64,000 nucleotides of DNA from NCBI GenBank assembly GCA_946800325.1, contig OX326961.1, positions 48,323,415-48,387,414 of the forward strand. Reading direction: 5' to 3'. The stretch comes from Luzula sylvatica (Eukaryota > Streptophyta > Magnoliopsida > Poales > Juncaceae). The notes below the pieces were generated by a model. It was not told the origin of the DNA. It did not search any database and worked only from the letters and a program-made list of their open reading frames with translations. The position numbers and the translations under genes are program-made. Of this stretch, positions 35,863-46,024 are shown piece after piece; position 1 is the stretch's first letter, and each line of letters opens with the position of its first letter.

Positions 35863-36872
35863 AGAGAGGCATTTAAGGAATTTTTGTCTAAAGAGGCAAA
35901 GAAAGAATATGCATGGTTAAAAAGGAGACTAGATAAAATAATTCTAAATCATGAGGTGCCAGATGAAATTAGTTGGAATTGGGATAATTCAAAACTATTT
36001 TCAGTCAAAAATGCATATGAAACCCTAACTCAAGGAGTTTTGTCAGCTAGTCAATTGGGAAATTTATGGAAGATTAAACTACCAGCAAAATTATCGGTAT
36101 TTTATTGGTTATTAATGCAAAACAAGATATTGACACAGGATAATCTAATAAAAAGAGGATTATGCATCATAAATAGATGTTACCTTTGCTGCTCAAATGG
36201 AGAATCCGTGAATCACTTGTTAGAAGATTGCAGATTTATCCAAATTCACTGGGATGAGATCACAACTGAATTCCCTTCGATGAAGCTGAATTCTTCAGTC
36301 AATTCGATGATGATGGATCTAGTAGACGATCAATTGAAGGGATTCGAGTAGAATTCTCTATTCGCTGCCTTCTTCTACTGCTGTTGGAGAGAAAGATGCC
36401 GTAGAGCTTTCTCTGACAACAGAAAAGAGGGCATAAACCTCATTGAGGAGATAGTGAATGATTGGAAATTCTTGTTGAAGAGGAGGGATAGAGTGAGAAT
36501 GTTGGAAGGGGAAGAACGCTGAAGAGGAGGTGGCGGTAATCTTTCTCTTCTTGATCTATGTCGAGATAAGAGGAAAGGCAAGATTTTTGAGCCAGGTTAA
36601 GAAAAGAAGTACGGTGGGTAAGCCTATAGTAAGTACAAGAGAGGTACACGTTGGCTTCAGAAAATGAGAGGAAGAGAATATAGATTGGATCGAATAAATT
36701 TATTTTTGGGCTTTTTACATTTCATTTGATTTTCAGTTATGTAATATAGGCTTTTTATTTATTTTTCCTTTGATATTAGTATGGTGAGGTCCATTGTAAT
36801 TATTCACTCTTTTTATTTATTTATTGTTTGGAGGGGAGACTTTGATCCCTCTCCAAAGTTACTCAAAAAAAA
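35863..36872 (+). mobile_element. 5'-truncated plus-strand LINE with 15-bp TSD and poly-A
   Basis: AAGATATGTTATATT occurs exactly at 35848-35862 and 36873-36887. The insert ends in a poly-A run. It contains a zf-RVT C-terminus and about 500 bases of 3' UTR. It is inserted in opposite orientation into another LINE. A 15-bp duplication and 5' truncation are the hallmark of target-primed reverse transcription. Confidence 0.95.
35884..36351 (+). pseudogene. zf-RVT C-terminal piece of the inserted LINE
   Basis: A 155-codon open frame reads ISWNWDNSKLFSVKNAYETL, LWKIKLPAKLSVFYWLLMQN, LTQDNLIKRGLC and CYLCCSNGESVNHLLEDC, the zf-RVT domain of plant LINEs. It stops early at 36349-36351, and recognisable C-terminal sequence continues in other frames to about 36560. 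The start codon is only the first ATG after the truncation point and is not a native start. It is closer to intact than the host LINE, which fits a later insertion. Confidence 0.85.
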
Positions 36873-36887
36873 AAGATATGTTATATT

Positions 36888-37264
36888 TTGATAAACCTAA
36901 TTTTCCTTCTTTATTTAATCAATAAAAAAATTCTTTCTTTAACTTATTAGTCTTCCAATTATCACTTACCTGTTTAATTTCCTCCAAATTTACATCCTCT
37001 TCCCAATATTCTAGGTTACTGTTATTTTTTCCATATAATAAATTCAAATCAATTTTCCCTCCAATTTTCATATTTGATTTTCTGACGTGTTCTTTCCCCT
37101 TTAATTTTTTATAAGAATTAAATGCCACTTTTGCCTTGTCCATATGATTATGGTATATAATATTATTATTTTTTTGTACTGGTACCATTAGTTTATATTT
37201 TTCATTATAGTTGCATGTAAATGAAAAAACTTTGAATTGGTATTCCCTTCTTTTAACAATAAGT
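36888..37264 (-). pseudogene. LINE linker and RT start
   Basis: Minus-strand codons read HNHMDKAKVAFNSYKKLKG, GGKIDLNLLYGKNNSNLEY and EEDVNLEEIKQVSDNWKTNK, closely matching the LINE fragment at 21981-22250. The reading breaks before the KSPGPDG motif. The plus-strand LINE insertion follows at its 3' side and a solo LTR-B at its 5' side. Confidence 0.8.
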
Positions 37265-37269
37265 GTTTA

Positions 37270-38345
37270 TGAAGGAAATACAGTTTTGGATCAACGGTAA
37301 AATGGTACGTAGAAGGACAAACGAACGCACGCGTTCGTGGGCATAAGAAACATTTTTAGTAAAACTGACATCACTTTCAGATAACGACTCCAATTTGAAT
37401 GGTTCAACTTGGGTTGGATAGATAATAAGATTATATAGAACTTTCGTGAAGAAATATATTTCATTTGAGCGATGTATCAGTGTCGTTTTAATTGAATACC
37501 GAAAGGATGAGACATTTTGACATACAGTTAGTAAAACCGTCATAACGTTCGCATCCGGACTCCAATTGGGCTGGGCCAAATTGGATTGGAAAAATAATAA
37601 GATTATCTACATCTTTTGGGAAGGTTTGTAGTCGGTTGGAACGATTTAATAATTTCGTTTCAACAGAATAGTGAAAGGATGCATGCAGTTTTCTGTTTGA
37701 AAAGGTGTATAGTAGATATACACACCTTTTGGCTCATCCTTATCCTATGTAGTATATATAAGATGTTTCTTCTGATCTAATAAGTTAATCAGAAGGTTAA
37801 TCCTGAATCTAATTCAGATTAGACTAATTGAGACAATCATTCGAAAGAACACCATCAATAGTTGAATGGGTGTGATGAGAAAGAGAGAAAAGAGAAAAGG
37901 GGTTTTCTCGGATTAGAGAATCAAACGCGATCAAGCAAGTGCATCGTTTAGGCAGGTGCATCCGCGACCGAGGTGCTACGACTCACGGTGGATACGAGTA
38001 GAGGACTTCACACTTTGTGACTCATCATTTGTGATCAAACCGGAGAAGTAAAGGAGCAAAAGGCTGTGGAAGCGTGTGGGCATGGGACGCACGAAGACAA
38101 CCGGAGACGTGTCAAGACGGTGGAAGACGTGTGGTATGGGACGCACGGGTTAGTCACCAACGTGACACCGAAGAAGAGAAGGACGCGAGCGATTAACTCG
38201 TCGTGCGTGATTTAATTTCACGTTGGTAATCGTCTATCCTACTTTGCATCGTACCCTCGATATCGAAGCGTGATCTCGGGATTTGGGAACTGGACCGGGC
38301 CTTCATATCCGCTGTGCGGGCCAGGGGTCGGGATAATTCTCTTCA
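37270..38345 (-). mobile_element. Solo LTR-B with 5-bp TSD GTTTA
   Basis: GTTTA flanks both ends (37265-37269 and 38346-38350). On minus it begins TGAAGAGAATTATCCCG and ends CTGTATTTCCTTCA. It contains the same CCGGTCC, GTGAAATT and TCCACCGTGAGTCG blocks as the copies at 15980 and 41913. No internal sequence is present, so it arose by LTR-LTR recombination. Confidence 0.93.
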
Positions 38346-38350
38346 GTTTA

Positions 38351-39232
38351 GATGTTTGCTTCCAATAAATATCATTTTGCAATACTAGATCATTATATCT
38401 ATCTTTAGATATTTTTTTCAACCATTTTTGAATTGAATTTAGGTTTCTATTTTCTGCCAATTTGTCTATCCATATTAGGGTTGTCAAACTATTAGTCAAA
38501 TAAATTTTATAATTGCTAGTTTTTTTGTAGAATCCATTCCATTAATCTTTTCCCGGTTGCTTTCTTTTTTGCAAACAATTCCTCCAAATTATCTTAAAAG
38601 GTAGCCTTTAAATGATTAATTATAATATTTCTACCTCTTTATTCAAAAGCCAAGATTTTTCAAATCTAAAATCCTTATAAATTGGAAAGTTTGTAGTTGC
38701 CAATTAAGTAATAGGAACATGATTTGAGGAATTAAAAATTGGTTTGAATTTGGAAATTCATTAAACCATTTTTTATTAAAAATAAATCTATCCAATCTAG
38801 CCTTAGCTAAACTGTTACTTCATGTATATCTTCTTCCAAATAAATTCAAATAAGTCATTTCCACATCAATCATAAAATCCATAATAAACCTAGTTTTCAT
38901 TTGATCTCTATAAACTCGTCCGCTTTCTTCATGTGAAAGTACCACGTTAAAATCTCAAAAAATAAACCATGATATTGTAATAGAATTCCCCAAATCCCTT
39001 AATTCATTTAAAAATTTCAATTACTTGTTCTTTTCAACTGGTCCATAAACTCCAGTAAAAAATAATAAATTATTGTTCCACTTGCATTGAATAGTAACAG
39101 ATAAATAATAATTCCTAGAATGCATGTTGATATAATTAAAATAATCTTCATTCCATGCCAATAAAATTCCACCAGAGGCTCCATTTGATTTTTTTAATAT
39201 CGAAATCCCTTCAATCTATTTCCACAAACTCC
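38351..39232 (-). pseudogene. LINE endonuclease domain fragment
   Basis: Minus-strand codons read DFNVVLSHEESGRVY (the GDFN region of the APE-type endonuclease), MIDVEMTYLNLFGRRYT, ARLDRFIFNKKWFNEFP and NSIQKWLKKISKDRYNDL. These are in the order expected for the C-terminal half of a plant L1 endonuclease and its linker. Several frames and stops are involved. The N-terminal catalytic part would lie beyond 39232, where an LTR cuts in. Confidence 0.82.
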
Positions 39233-39796
39233 TGTTGTATAATTTAGACCTAGAGGGGGGTGAATAGGAAGTCCTAAGGTCCAATTTTCGCGGTAACGAA
39301 ATACTATTACAATTTGGTGCGGAATCGTAAATAAATTAGAGAAAGAAATACAATACCGAAATAAATAACACGCTATATTTGTTTACGGAGTTCGGTAGGT
39401 GGTTGCTTTGTAGATTTAACTCACCGGCAACTTGCTCAATCGACCGACTCGATTGATTGCGAGTACCTACGCCTCCGGGGTGGCCTTGCGGATTTTCGGC
39501 TTTCGATTGAATACCCAAATCAACTCTTACAAGGTTTGTCTAGATCGATTTACACGAATCTATCGATCTATGGCGGCTTTACAAATTGTAACTAGCATAT
39601 TACAATTCACTACTAACGAACTAGTCGTGATCGGTCACGCAAGTTGGGAATCATTGAGTAGTGGATTCGAAAGTGGATCTAATTATTTCTTTTATGGTTT
39701 GGAAATTTAAGCTCAAGATTTTGGCTAAGTTTCTCTCTTTTAGTTTGATTTTTTAAAAGTGTGGAAGAGTTGGGGAGAGAAACCTAACAGAGGAGC

Positions 39797-39804
39797 TATT
39801 TATA
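39797..39804 (-). promoter_or_regulatory. LTR TATA box
   Basis: TATAAATA on minus in GTTCTATAAATAGCTCC, about 40 bases downstream of the palindrome array. Confidence 0.7.
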
Positions 39805-39842
39805 GAACACATAGTCCCCTCATAACTTAAGTTTTATGTACA

Positions 39843-40258
39843 GTGCGTCATGACGCAAGGAATAGTGTGTTATGACGCACAGACTGTTGAACTAGCCGTT
39901 AAGCTGGTGTTTATTCAAAACTCTTGTGTTCCTTCATGACGCATACGAACGTGCGTCATGACGGTAGCATGTGTACTTGGGGGTTCGTTCTAATCCTTGA
40001 ATGGTTCGTTGTAACGGACCCTCTACTGTGATATTTACTCACTTGGTCCGTCATGATGTATGGTCAGTGCGTCATGACGGACTGTACAATGTTTTTCTCA
40101 AGAGTTGTTCTTGCGTCATGACGCTTGGATTGGTCCGTCATGACGCTATACAACTCAAGACACATTTTCTCTTAGGTGCGTCATGACGGTAGTTATTATG
40201 CGTCACGACGGACTATAAGATAAAACTAAGTATACCTTTAGGTGCGTCATGACGCACC
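39843..40258 (-). repeat. Array of GTGCGTCATGACGCAC-type palindromes
   Basis: About eleven units centred on GTCATGAC, with outer bases varying (GTGCGTCATGACGGAC, GGTCCGTCATGACGCT, ATGCGTCACGACGGAC). Spacing is 20-60 bases. The array lies upstream of the LTR TATA box. Confidence 0.93.
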
Positions 40259-40584
40259 ATGACTTAAGGCAGTCTTTACTTTGGTTTTATTGTTTTGAAT
40301 ATTTCCAACTTATTTTTCTTGAGTTTAATTATTCCAAAGACAAGTTTAGGGATACCTATTGGATATTTGAAGTGATGATTTGATATCCTAACTTACGTAA
40401 TCTTCAACTTGATATTCGATGTCTAGATTTTTTATCGCCTTTGATCGTCCTTGTGCGTCTTGCTTCATCTTTTGATCCTTTTGCGGACTTCATCTTTTAT
40501 CTCTACAAATGTCACTTACGCAAATTGTTTAGTAGTATCGATATTATTTTGAGATAATCAAACCCTAGGAAATTTGAACCAACA

Positions 40585-41119
40585 AACTCCTCCTTTTGAT
40601 TCATTTCAAAATAATGTCGATTTGGAGAGTTGAATCGGTTACCGAGCAACTTTCCATATAGTTTTCTCTTCTCCTCCTTTTTGAAAATGATCAAAAGGGA
40701 GCCGAGCTTAACCACACGAAAAGCCCCCCCTACATACAAGCTCCCCCTAAATTCTTGCAATTCGCAATTTTTAGGCTTGTACATAGATGAATTTTCGCAA
40801 GTTTTTGAAATTAGTTTTGATGTGAGTGAGTGTTTGGAGTTAAATTGTATGATTTAGAACAAATGTTGAATTTTAAAATACCAAAATCATGTTCATACTA
40901 TAATTCACTCAAGAAATTTCAACATAGAAAGATTACCAATTTTTTTTTAACTCATACATGCATGCGATAATTTTTTCAAACATACATCATACAAACAATA
41001 TATTAGAACCTAGTTTTCAACACAAGCAAATATGCAAAACACAAACAACAACATAGTTTTGAAAATATTAAAATAGTTTGAGCTCTAGTGAGCGACGATA
41101 GTAGGGTTTCCGTCTTCTT
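40585..41119 (-). other. 3' untranslated end of Sirevirus-like copy 2
   Basis: On minus, sequence after the third ORF includes AGGGGGAGCTTG- and GGAGGAGAAGAG-type purine runs and ends in the polypurine tract before the LTR. It corresponds to 58896-59408 of the complete copy. Confidence 0.7.
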
Positions 41120-41912
41120 CTAGATGTCGTGATTGATATCATCGTCATCATCATCATCATCGTCACCATCACCTTGACCTTGACCATCTACCTTGCGCTT
41201 CATCTCATCGAACCGGCGATCCATGTGGGCCATAATCTCATTTCGGACTTGAATCCCGTGGTTTCGGGTGTGAGAGTTATCCTCGAGAATTTCGATGCGG
41301 TGACGATTGGCATAGGCAGAGTACTCATCTCGAGTGGTGGTGGTGATGTGGTCGCGGGTGCGGGTATTGTCCAAGAATATCTCGTCGCGAATCGTGGTGT
41401 TGTGATTGCGAGTGAGAAGATTATCCGCAAATAACTCATTTCGGATTCGCTCGGACGTCTCGGTTGATTTGATTTGGTGAGTTTCAAGGAGACTCCAGAC
41501 ATCATCGAGAGTAAATGCGGGTTGAGAGGAAGAGCTCGTGACATACTCCGGATCACCCGTTGCTCGACGTTTCGAAGGACGAATGCTTTGCATGGGTTGG
41601 ACAACCCAATTGTGCGGGTCTTCCGGAAATTTATACGTTCCTCCGGCCGGTCCAGGTTTCCAATATGCATCTCTTCTAGATTGGTGGAATCCCATGCTTT
41701 TATCACATCGTCCGCGGCGAGATTCATCGTGGGTTTCCTTCCGAGAGGCCATTCGAGCTCGAAAAAAGTCACTTTATGTTGGATGAGGGCAAGAATGTTG
41801 ATATGGCCATAAGGAAGTGAGGTCGTTTTCGCGTCAAGTTGCGCGGCCATGTGTTTGATCATGAGGTTTGGAATATTTATGGTCGGGACATCTTGGTACC
41901 ACAAGTGGTATG
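41120..41912 (-). pseudogene. Third ORF of Sirevirus-like copy 2 (plant transposon protein-like)
   Basis: The C-terminal frame (41752-41120) and, in a shifted frame upstream, TYHLWYQDVPTINIPNLMI and KTTSLPYGHINILALIQ align with the third ORF at 57562-58895 (RLWYTSEDRINIPNLIL, VSSLPYGSIIALAC). The C-terminal tail differs. An 18-20 residue module (RNELFADNLLTRNHNTTI, then RDEIFLDNTRTRDHITTT, then ILEDNSHTRNHGIQVRNEI) is repeated three to four times, where the other copy has it once (VFEDNARTRAHSTQLFNN), and the end is a poly-Asp run. One frameshift near 41700 and the LTR-B junction at 41912 make it a dead fragment. The function of this protein family is unknown. Confidence 0.75.
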
Positions 41913-42565
41913 TGAAGGGAATTATCCCGTCCCCGGACCTGTACAGCGGATATGAAGCCCCGGTCCGGTTCCCAAATCCCGAGATCACGCTTCGATATTG
42001 AGGATACGATGCAAAGTAGGATAGACGATTACCAGCGTGAAATTGATCACGCACGACGGGTTGATCGCTCGCATCCTTTCCTTCTCCGGTGTCACGTTGG
42101 TGACTAGCCCGTGCGTCCCATACCACACGTCTCCCACCGTTTGGACTCGTCTCCGGTTGTCTTCGTGCGTCCCATACCCACACGCTTCCACAGCCTATTA
42201 CTCGTTTACTTCTCCGGTTTGATCACAAACGAAGAGCCACAAAGTGCGAACTCCTCTACTCGTATCCACCGTGAGTCGTAGCACCTCGGTCGCGGATGCA
42301 TCTGCCTAGACGATGCACCGGCGAACTTGCATGATTGCTTTCGATTCTCTAGACGGAGAAAACTCTTTTTTCCTCTTTCCTCTTTCTCTCTTTCTCTTCG
42401 CACTCTTTCAACACCTTGATAAGAGTCTCTCTAATTTCTGGACTGAATTAGACTTCAATTGATTACTTAGATCAGAGAGAAACATCCTATATATACTATA
42501 TAGGATAAGGATGGGCCAAAATGTATGTATATCTACTATACACCTTTTCAAACAGAAAACTACAT
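41913..42565 (+). mobile_element. Copia LTR-B, truncated at its 3' part
   Basis: It begins TGAAGGGAATTATCCCG and follows the LTR-B order (GTGAAATTGATCACGCACG, TCCACCGTGAGTCG) up to GAAAACTACATACACCC. It then passes straight into Tnt1-like integrase coding sequence. The LTR tail, primer site, gag and most of integrase are missing, consistent with one deletion joining a 5' LTR to distant pol. Confidence 0.8.
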
Positions 42566-42575
42566 ACACCCTTCA

Positions 42576-43133
42576 AATCGTTTTGGGGATATGCCCTTGA
42601 GACAGTGGCTTTTTTAATAAACCGCTTACCTTCTAAATCGGTTCAAAAGACACCATATGAGATATGGACCGGACAACCTCCGGTGTTATCTTTTATCAGA
42701 ATTTGGGGATGCGACGTTTACGTCCGGAAAATGTTTTCGGATAAACTCGAACCCAAATCTGAAAAATGTTTATTTGTAGGATATCCTAAGGAAACTAAAG
42801 GACATTATTTCTACAATCCCGAAGAAAACAAGGTTTTCGTAGCTCGAAGAGGTACCTTCTTGGAGGAGGACTTTATATCTCAGCGAGCTAGTGGGAGTAA
42901 AATAGATCTCGAAGAGGTTCGAGATTATGAAATAACCATTGAACCAATGGATGTTGACCCGAATCCATCAATAGTTGATGATGTCGAGTCGATAGCACAA
43001 GGTGCTCCTCGTAGGTCTAGTAGGACTCGGCTAGAACCAGTACGATATGGATTTATCGTGACTGATGAAGGCAACGTCGAACTCGTAGATGATGAGCCGA
43101 CAACCTACAAAGATGCTATGTCGAGTGAAGATT
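42576..43133 (+). pseudogene. Tnt1-like Copia pol: integrase C-terminus and linker
   Basis: Plus-strand codons read SFWGYALETVAFLINRLPSK, TPYEIWTGQPPVLSFIRIWG and CLFVGYPKETKGHYFY, the C-terminal part of a Tnt1-like integrase. An acidic linker (MDVDPNPSIVDDVESIAQG) leads towards RT. The reading stops where a minus-strand Sirevirus-like LTR begins at 43133. Its last 221 bases (42913-43133) are repeated at 46025-46245, beyond that insertion, where the pol gene continues. The N-terminal integrase, protease and gag are absent. Confidence 0.9.
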
Positions 43134-43613
43134 GTTGGTTAATTCTAACCTAGAGGGGGGTAAATTTGGTAATCTACCGTACAATTACTTTAGCTAATTA
43201 CCTGATGTGAGGAAAATAAGGCACAAATTTAATGCTTAATTTAGGGATTTTAGCCCTTGTGAAGAGCAATTATATATACTTTATTAATCATATTTGAGAT
43301 AGCATGAATATTTCTTCACTAAGTGTGTTTTATTGCTTAATTACAGGTTTTAGAAGGAAATTCTGGGAATTTTGAAAGTGTAGTTGTCTCCAACACGTCA
43401 AGAGGAATGAAAACGATATATTATACCGATATATTCGGTACATGAATGAGACGGGAGGCAAACAATCATCATGATATAGACTTACACAAGAGTCCACACG
43501 AAAACCACTCAATCCTTAGCCCTTATCCTTCCCACCTACCTTTTGTGGAAATTACTTCATTACCCCCAATCCTCTCCACCAACTCGTGACCAATAAGAAG
43601 ACTCCGTGAGTGC

Positions 43614-43621
43614 TATAAATA
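43614..43621 (+). promoter_or_regulatory. TATA box of LTR-C
   Basis: TATAAATA in GTGCTATAAATAAGACC, about 23 bases after a CCAAT motif, followed by a (CT)n leader. Confidence 0.65.
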
Positions 43622-43801
43622 AGACCAAAAGGGCCACGAGTTGGGGGGGCCTTCTTCCCGCTCTTCGGAGCACTTTCTCTCTCTCTCTCTCTTCTCTCTC
43701 CCTCTCAAGAACTTCCAAGAACCTCTCAGGAACTTCCAAGCACAATCAAGAACCTTCAAGATACTTCAAGATCAATCAAGAAAAATCTCTCAAGGACAAG
43801 T

Positions 43802-44041
43802 CGAGACAAGGGAGCTCATCCCTTCGACGAATCCTTCTCATCCTTCGAAGATCGGGCCGTGACAAGGAGCTATTCCCTACGGTGGATTTGAGAAGAAGTG
43901 CCGTGACTCGATCCGCGTTTCTTCGAAGTGATTGCGATCCGAGACAAGGGAGCTTCATCCTTTCGGTACAATCCATCACTCTCGAGACAAGGAGCAAGGA
44001 TCTTTCGGTGCGAGGCAAGGAGACAAGGAGCTTCACTTCGA
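43802..44041 (+). repeat. Degenerate GAGACAAGGAGCT repeats in the LTR-C leader
   Basis: GAGACAAGGGAGCTCATCC, GTGACAAGGAGCTATTCC, GAGACAAGGGAGCTTCATCC, GAGACAAGGAGCAAGGATC and GAGACAAGGAGCTTCACTTC recur every 40-80 bases, each followed by a TTCG-containing block. Confidence 0.8.
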
Positions 44042-44288
44042 GGCTTTCTCAACTAGGTGTACTCCTTTTCAATTACTTGATTAATTGTTGTTTGATTGGA
44101 TTTTGTTGTGTAAAGAATTCTCGGTTTACGAATCTTTGGTTCTTTTTTTTTCTTTGCTCTAAATCTTCTTTGTTTGTTTGTGTGATCTTAGTGCTTGTTA
44201 CTTAGTTTAATTACTTCTAAATTTGAATCCAAAACAAACCATCAAACTGCTCCCAAATCAAATCTCAAATCAGAAATCCAGAACTACT

Positions 44289-44630
44289 TCCGTTATAACG
44301 GACTCACGTTGCGTTACAACGGACTAGACGGTTGGTCCTTGAATATTCAGTTGGTTATACTTCCGTTGTAACGCACCTAGAGTTCCGTTGTAACGGACTA
44401 GTCAGAATTTCTACTCAATAGCATCAATACAAGTGCGTTGTAACGGACATTGCGGTCCGTTGTAACGGATTAACCAATCCGTTGCAACGAAACCACTGTT
44501 CGTTATAACGGACAAGGTTAGTGCGTTATAACGGAGTTTCATCCGTTGTAACGGACGTTCATCTCACACTTAGCGCAGAATTTTCACTCAAGTCCGTTGT
44601 AACGGACTCATATTCCGTTATAACGGACTA
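44289..44630 (+). repeat. Array of GTCCGTTGTAACGGAC-type palindromes
   Basis: About thirteen units with core GTTGTAAC or GTTATAAC and variable outer bases (GTGCGTTGTAACGGAC, GTTCGTTATAACGGAC, ATCCGTTGCAACGAAAC). The array lies about 680 bases downstream of the LTR-C TATA box. Confidence 0.95.
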
Positions 44631-45324
44631 TATTCTGTGAATTTTCTTTGCTATTTCTTGTCTAGTTTTGATTCATTAATTGACGCATATACTCCTCGTG
44701 GAACGAACTTGCATATTTTCCACTATACACATATATGTTCTCACTTGTTGATTGAATCGGGTTTTCGAATACAACGATAATTATACACGCCAAAAACCCG
44801 CTCATCATTACCTAATTTACTATGCGGAATTAATAATAATTTAAATAAAGTAGATGATACCGGAAACACTTGAACACAAGATGTTTTTTAACGAAGTTCG
44901 GTAGGTGGTTGCTATGTAGCCTTAACTCACCCTTAACTCGCTTAATTGACCGATTCAATTAGTTGCGAGTACCTACGTCTCCGGGAATGCCTTGCGCCTC
45001 TTTTTGGCTTTTCGATTGAATTCCAACTCACTCGATTACAAGGTGTCGCCTAGATCGATTTACACGCTTTCTATCGATCTATAGCTTAGGCTCTTTACAA
45101 GTAGTTGCACTAGCCTATTACAATTTTCACTAATCGAGCTACAACGTGATCGGTCACGTGAGTGGGATACGATTAGTGGAGGTTTTCGAAAGTAGATCAA
45201 TGATCTAAAGAGGGTTTCTCAAGCTATCAATGGATATGGATAATCACAGCTTTAGGGTTTCTCTCTTTTGTATTTTGAATGTGTGAAAGTGAAGGGTTGG
45301 GAGAGAGAAGCCCTAGAAGGATTC

Positions 45325-45332
45325 TATTTATA
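45325..45332 (-). promoter_or_regulatory. TATA box of Sirevirus-like copy 3 LTR
   Basis: TATAAATA on minus in GAGTATAAATAGAATCC, just downstream (on minus) of the palindrome array. Confidence 0.65.
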
Positions 45333-45363
45333 CTCTCTATAGAAATCCTTCAGAAAGTTGCCA

Positions 45364-45697
45364 GTGCGTTAGAACGCACAATGTTCGTTCTGAACGCACA
45401 TGCAGTTTGTACTAGCCGTTTCAAAATAACGTGCAAATATATTTTTGGGTCCGTTCGAACGAACACAGTTCGTTCACAACGGACTCACTTATACATTACA
45501 TTTGTGTTCACAGAAAGGATTGTCCGTTCAACGCACTTAAATGGTGGGTGAACGAATTCTAAATGTCCGTTCGAACGGACATGTTTGTTCGTTCGAACGC
45601 ACACAATCCTGTGACATTTTGGTTCTTATCAAGAGATGATATTTTGATATGTGGCAAGTTCGTTCTGAACGGACTTTGAGTTCGTTCAGAACGCACT
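45364..45697 (-). repeat. Array of GTNCGTTC(NN)GAACGNAC palindromes
   Basis: About nine units, for example GTCCGTTCGAACGGAC, GTTCGTTCGAACGCAC, GTGCGTTAGAACGCAC and GTTCGTTCAGAACGCAC. The centre varies by 0-2 bases while the outer half-sites are kept. Confidence 0.92.
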
Positions 45698-46024
45698 TCA
45701 TGTTTGATTGAACTCTTTGTTATTTTGACCATGATTTTACTTGAGATATACTAGGTTTCTACCTATGGTTTATTTGTGGCGAATCCCACTCACGGAAGGC
45801 TTCGACATCTTGATTCTTGATATGCTTCAAGAGCCTTCCTTCTAGTCTTCTCTTGTTGTGCTTCTTGTGACTTCGAAGCTTTTTATCATCTTCTAGCCGT
45901 ACCTGTGTTATCCTACACATTTTCTCGATGTAGTAATGACAGTGTTTTGAAATAATCAAACCATTAGGAAATTTGAACCAACAAACTCCCCCTTTTGATT
46001 AATTTCAAAACACCGTCGAATTGG

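Larger units (their letters stand above)
31589..39232 (-). mobile_element. Long minus-strand L1-type LINE, interrupted three times
   Basis: In 5' to 3' order on minus: endonuclease part (39232-38351), linker and RT start (37264-36888), RT (35847-34676), C-terminus with zf-RVT (33564-32005), 3' UTR and poly-A (poly-T at 31589-31596). Insertions are a solo LTR-B (37270-38345), a plus-strand LINE (35863-36872) and a MITE (33565-34670). The 5' end is cut at 39232 by a Sirevirus-like LTR, so ORF1 and the endonuclease start are missing. Confidence 0.85.
39233..40584 (-). mobile_element. Sirevirus-like LTR (copy 2), minus orientation
   Basis: On minus it begins TGTTGGTTCAAATTTCCTAG and ends CTAGGTCTAAATTATACAACA. 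It holds the palindrome array at 39843-40258, then a TATA box and the CCACCTACCGAACTCCG block shared with the LTR at 49438-50883. A polypurine tract (GAATCAAAAGGAGGAGTT on minus) lies directly before it, so it is the 3' LTR of the partial element ending at 41912. Confidence 0.88.
43203..44807 (+). mobile_element. Solo LTR-C (1605 bp), 5-bp TSD TTACC
   Basis: It starts TGATGTGAGGAAAATAAGG and ends AAAAACCCGCTCATCA. TTACC lies at 43198-43202 and 44808-44812. A CCAAT motif near 43591, a TATA box at 43614, a CT-rich leader, five GAGACAAGGAGCT-like leader repeats (43802-44041) and a palindrome array (44289-44630) follow in plus order. No coding domain is present; the 199-codon frame at 43606-44205 is low complexity. 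Confidence 0.92.
43133..46024 (-). mobile_element. Truncated Sirevirus-like element (copy 3): 3' LTR plus ~40 bases of interior
   Basis: On minus the LTR runs from TGTTGGTTCAAATTTCCTAA (45983) to CTAGGTTAGAATTAACCAACA (43133). The bases at 45984-46024 are the polypurine tract (AATCAAAAGGGGGAGTT) and a little upstream sequence, then host sequence resumes. The element is split by a solo LTR (43203-44807). Instead of a 5-bp duplication it is flanked by a 221-bp direct repeat of the host pol gene. Confidence 0.88.

Noticed and set aside
41200..42183. 327-codon minus frame
   Set aside because: It joins LTR-B sequence in antisense to a shifted piece of the third ORF. Only about 41640-41912 reflects real coding ancestry.
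43606..44205. 199-codon open frame in LTR-C
   Set aside because: Serine/leucine/arginine-rich and produced by the CT-rich leader and GAGACAAGG repeats. It has no domain and lies in a solo LTR.
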